DNA of 15,838 bases, from assembly GCA_913056475.1 (NCBI GenBank), contig CAJXMS010000015.1, positions 1-15,838 on the forward strand, written 5' to 3'. Positions 14,311-15,838 of the stretch are shown one piece after another. The notes beneath the pieces were generated by a model. It did no database searches, was not told where the DNA came from, and saw nothing but the letters and a program-made list of their open reading frames with translations. This DNA is from an uncultured Bacteroidota bacterium (GTDB taxonomy: Bacteria; Bacteroidota; Bacteroidia; Flavobacteriales; Schleiferiaceae). The position numbers and the translations under genes are program-made. Within the stretch, counting starts at the first letter, position 1. Each line of letters begins with the position of its first letter.

Positions 14311-14323
14311 TAATGATCCTACC
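14311..14323 (+). promoter_or_regulatory. Leader motif TAATGATCC-N4 before ATG, copy 1
   Basis: TAATGATCC followed by four bases and then the ATG at 14324. The same nine bases at the same distance precede the next gene (14888-14900). This may be a translation-control or regulator site, or a remnant of a duplicated leader. Confidence 0.45.
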
Positions 14324-14878
14324 ATGAAGCATTTAACCTATTTTCTGCTCCCTTTACTTGCTTTTCCCTTATTACTGCCGGCCCAAGATGAGCTCAGGCT
14401 TCCCCCGGAAGATTTTCGTGGCTTCTCGGTCAGTGCTCAGGGAGCTTTGTATATAGACGGCCGCGGTCGCTTCGGCTGGTCCTTGGGTGGAGCACTCACG
14501 CGGATACGGGGCCGGCATATTTTCAGCTTCAGCTACCGCTACCTAAGAGAAACCCCCCAGCAAGATTTCCTCGGGCCGCTTATGGAGCAGTACGATCTCT
14601 ACACTTTGCTTTATGGCCGTTATTACGACTGGAAGGAGAACATCCGCTTGCAAGCCCATGTAGGTATTGGCAGAATGCAAGGCTATGAGCGGAGAACCCT
14701 GGGGGAGGGACTTTATAATTATTCCCGAAGATTGAGCTGGGGCATTCCCCTCCGGCTCCAGGCATCTTATATGCTGGGCGCTCACCTGAGTGTGGGGCTT
14801 AAGACCTTGTTCTACATTAGTAAAAAACGAATGTTTTACCTGCCTTTATTACACCTGGAGGTAGGTCTATTGAGATGA
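14324..14878 (+). CDS. Predicted outer-membrane beta-barrel protein, unknown function
   Basis: A 184-residue protein I do not recognise. Residues 1-20 form a signal peptide with likely cleavage after Pro-Ala before Gln-Asp. The mature part shows alternating polar and hydrophobic residues with many Tyr, Phe and Arg. Strand-like stretches include HIFSFSYRYLR, YTLLYGRYYDW, IRLQAHVGIG, IPLRLQASYML and FYLPLLHLEVGLL. A terminal strand ending in hydrophobic residues fits a small beta-barrel of roughly eight strands. It is the first gene of a pair with a lipoprotein, 22 bp apart on the same strand. Base composition is more AT-rich than the housekeeping genes to the left. The pair lies between two copies of a direct repeat of about 95 bp. 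Confidence 0.75.
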   Translation: MKHLTYFLLPLLAFPLLLPAQDELRLPPEDFRGFSVSAQGALYIDGRGRFGWSLGGALTRIRGRHIFSFSYRYLRETPQQDFLGPLMEQYDLYTLLYGRYYDWKENIRLQAHVGIGRMQGYERRTLGEGLYNYSRRLSWGIPLRLQASYMLGAHLSVGLKTLFYISKKRMFYLPLLHLEVGLLR

Positions 14879-14887
14879 GTTAAACCC

Positions 14888-14900
14888 TAATGATCCGTTT
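14888..14900 (+). promoter_or_regulatory. Leader motif TAATGATCC-N4 before ATG, copy 2
   Basis: Same nine bases and same spacing to the start codon as at 14311-14323, here in the 22-bp gap between the two genes of the module. Confidence 0.45.
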
Positions 14901-15518
14901 ATGAAATGGAATGCATTTTTCCCACTGGTAATAACTATGGCATTGGTGACATCCTGTGCCATGCGCCAAGAATACAAAAGCTTTACCGGACGCGTGGTGG
15001 AGTACGGGAGCGGAAAGCCCATACCCGAGGCTAAGGTGGTTTTGCATTATTTTAACGATTTACCCGGGCTTGGGGGAGGTTCTTCTCCTTATGATACCGT
15101 AGTCACCGACCAAGACGGCTATTTTTTTGCCGACGGCCGGGAGCACTCCCCTTGGGAGCTCAAAGTGTATTCGAGGGACTCCAATTACTATGACGCGCGG
15201 AATAGTTCTGGTGGACAACAAGCCGGAGGCCTCTACGAAAATCCCGTCATCAAACTGAAGCCTTATGCCTGGCTGCAGTTGGTGGTAGATTGGAGCGTTT
15301 TTGAAGATAAGTTTGATTATGTATACCTCCAAGGTTGTGATAACTGCTCTTTTCAAATTTACGGTGACACGATACTACCTACTATCCGGCTCTTAGGCAA
15401 CCATGTCAATGGTGTTTCCATGTTTGGCCATAAAGATGGTGCCGTAATCGAGCGGTTTCAGAATGACAGCATCTATTGTCCTGGTTTTGATACCACCACT
15501 CACGTTATTACTTATTAA
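14901..15518 (+). CDS. Lipoprotein with N-terminal carboxypeptidase-regulatory-like (Ig-type) domain
   Basis: A 205-residue lipoprotein. The signal peptide ends in the lipobox VTSC with Cys19 lipidated. Residues about 27-95 look like a CarboxypepD_reg/transthyretin-like domain: the pattern FTGRVVEYGSGKPIPEAKVVL, then TVVTDQDGYF, is the usual first and third strand of that fold in Bacteroidota surface proteins. The C-terminal half (about 120-205) is unassigned; it has a Cys-x2-Cys pair (GCDNCSF) and one more Cys near the end (YCPGFD). It probably sits in the outer membrane with the upstream barrel protein. No enzyme motif is seen. I cannot assign a function; adhesion or protein-protein contact is only a guess. 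Confidence 0.8.
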   Translation: MKWNAFFPLVITMALVTSCAMRQEYKSFTGRVVEYGSGKPIPEAKVVLHYFNDLPGLGGGSSPYDTVVTDQDGYFFADGREHSPWELKVYSRDSNYYDARNSSGGQQAGGLYENPVIKLKPYAWLQLVVDWSVFEDKFDYVYLQGCDNCSFQIYGDTILPTIRLLGNHVNGVSMFGHKDGAVIERFQNDSIYCPGFDTTTHVITY

Positions 15519-15565
15519 ACAATATCTTATGAATAAGCCGAGACCTCCCTCAGGATAGAAAGCAT

Positions 15566-15595
15566 AAAAAAAACCGGGCAGCAGCCACTGCCCGG
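15566..15595 (-). terminator. Rho-independent terminator on the minus strand
   Basis: An 8-bp perfect stem CCGGGCAG/CTGCCCGG with a 6-nt loop. On the minus strand it is followed by T8; on the plus strand there is no T run after it. It would therefore stop leftward transcription coming from the repeat copy 2 side. No minus-strand gene is visible between it and the window end. Confidence 0.8.
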
Positions 15596-15678
15596 CATCC
15601 TGTTTCCGCAAAGCGGATACAGCATGACTTTCTGTTTTCAAATCATTTATATCGCATTTAAAAACATCAAGATCATGT

Positions 15679-15694
15679 TTTGTAAAAATACAAA
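15679..15694. promoter_or_regulatory. AT-rich inverted repeat TTTGTA-AAAA-TACAAA
   Basis: Perfect 6-bp arms around four A, 50 bp before repeat copy 2. It could be an operator or a recombination-related palindrome. On the minus strand TAGTTTG lies beside it, which is one base short of a TAnnTTTG box. Confidence 0.3.
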
Positions 15695-15744
15695 CTACCC
15701 AATAACTTTCCGGAATATACTTTTGACCCTAACCCTTGCGCTTA

Positions 15745-15838
15745 TGGGCTTTTTAAGGGTGTCCGTTGGTATAGATGTGGAGAAAAAAAGGACTACACGG
15801 AAGTACAAAGTATTTTACGAAGTGCCCTAATGGCTGCG
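15745..15838 (+). repeat. Long direct repeat, copy 2 (94 bp, cut by window edge)
   Basis: Nearly identical to 14090-14184: one substitution and one A fewer in the A run. It runs into the right window edge, so its true length is unknown. The sequence to the left of the shared TGGGC start differs between copies, so the left boundary is sharp. Confidence 0.85.

Larger units (their letters stand above)
15519..15744. other. Spacer between lipoprotein gene and repeat copy 2
   Basis: No gene seen. It contains a minus-strand terminator (15566-15595), a small TCCGC/GCGGA hairpin near 15604-15616 and the inverted repeat at 15679-15694. A ten-codon frame at 15529-15558 (MNKPRPPSG) is too short to call. 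Confidence 0.5.

Noticed and set aside
13842..14313. Two overlapping plus-strand open frames (121 and 140 codons)
   Set aside because: There is no recognisable domain or signal peptide, the frames conflict, and both cross the direct repeat, whose second copy has a frame-changing indel. A degraded gene cannot be excluded.
15529..15558. Ten-codon frame MNKPRPPSG after the lipoprotein gene
   Set aside because: Too short to support, with no leader motif like that of the two genes before it.
15393..15641. Minus-strand open frame of 82 codons
   Set aside because: The strong minus-strand terminator at 15566-15595 lies inside it, and it overlaps the end of the lipoprotein gene.

Overview
The window looks like a chromosomal segment of a GC-rich member of the Bacteroidota. 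Three things point there. Genes carry promoter boxes of the TAnnTTTG type. Start codons lack Shine-Dalgarno sequences. The protein set is typical of the phylum: a fused PlsC/GNAT lipid acyltransferase, a DUF1972-type glycosyltransferase, and lipoproteins with short lipoboxes. A Saprospiria-like relative is my guess from protein style only.

Layout. Positions 1-954 hold dnaJ (cut by the window edge) and grpE on the minus strand, an HSP70 co-chaperone operon. A 231-bp divergent spacer separates them from an OlsF-like bifunctional acyltransferase (1186-2919, +). Facing it with only 3 bp between stop codons is a histone-deacetylase-family gene (minus), which lies downstream of pheT (minus). Next is a secreted thioredoxin-fold protein (minus), divergent from a secreted M1 aminopeptidase (7091-9475, +). 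The aminopeptidase overlaps, by ATGA, a polyprenyl-phosphate sugar transferase that would start exopolysaccharide synthesis (9472-10845, +). Two glycosyltransferases (minus, 10866-13025) converge on it and probably act on the same glycan. A divergent azurin-like copper lipoprotein follows (13105-13650, +) with a strong terminator.

From about 13720 to the end the sequence changes. It becomes more AT-rich and gene-poor. It has a C10 tract beside a good promoter match and a two-gene cell-surface module (a predicted beta-barrel protein and a lipoprotein). A nearly identical repeat of about 95 bp lies on both sides of this module, the second copy running off the window edge. This is the accessory-looking part.

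The most striking pattern outside the genes is a short dispersed repeat. It consists of a small GC hairpin, GGCC(C)-loop-(G)GGCC, followed by AAATGTG. It occurs four times: in three intergenic spacers of different gene orientation and once in frame inside a glycosyltransferase gene. I did not find a CRISPR array, tRNA, rRNA or an intact transposase. All function calls rest on motifs read by eye; no database search was run.
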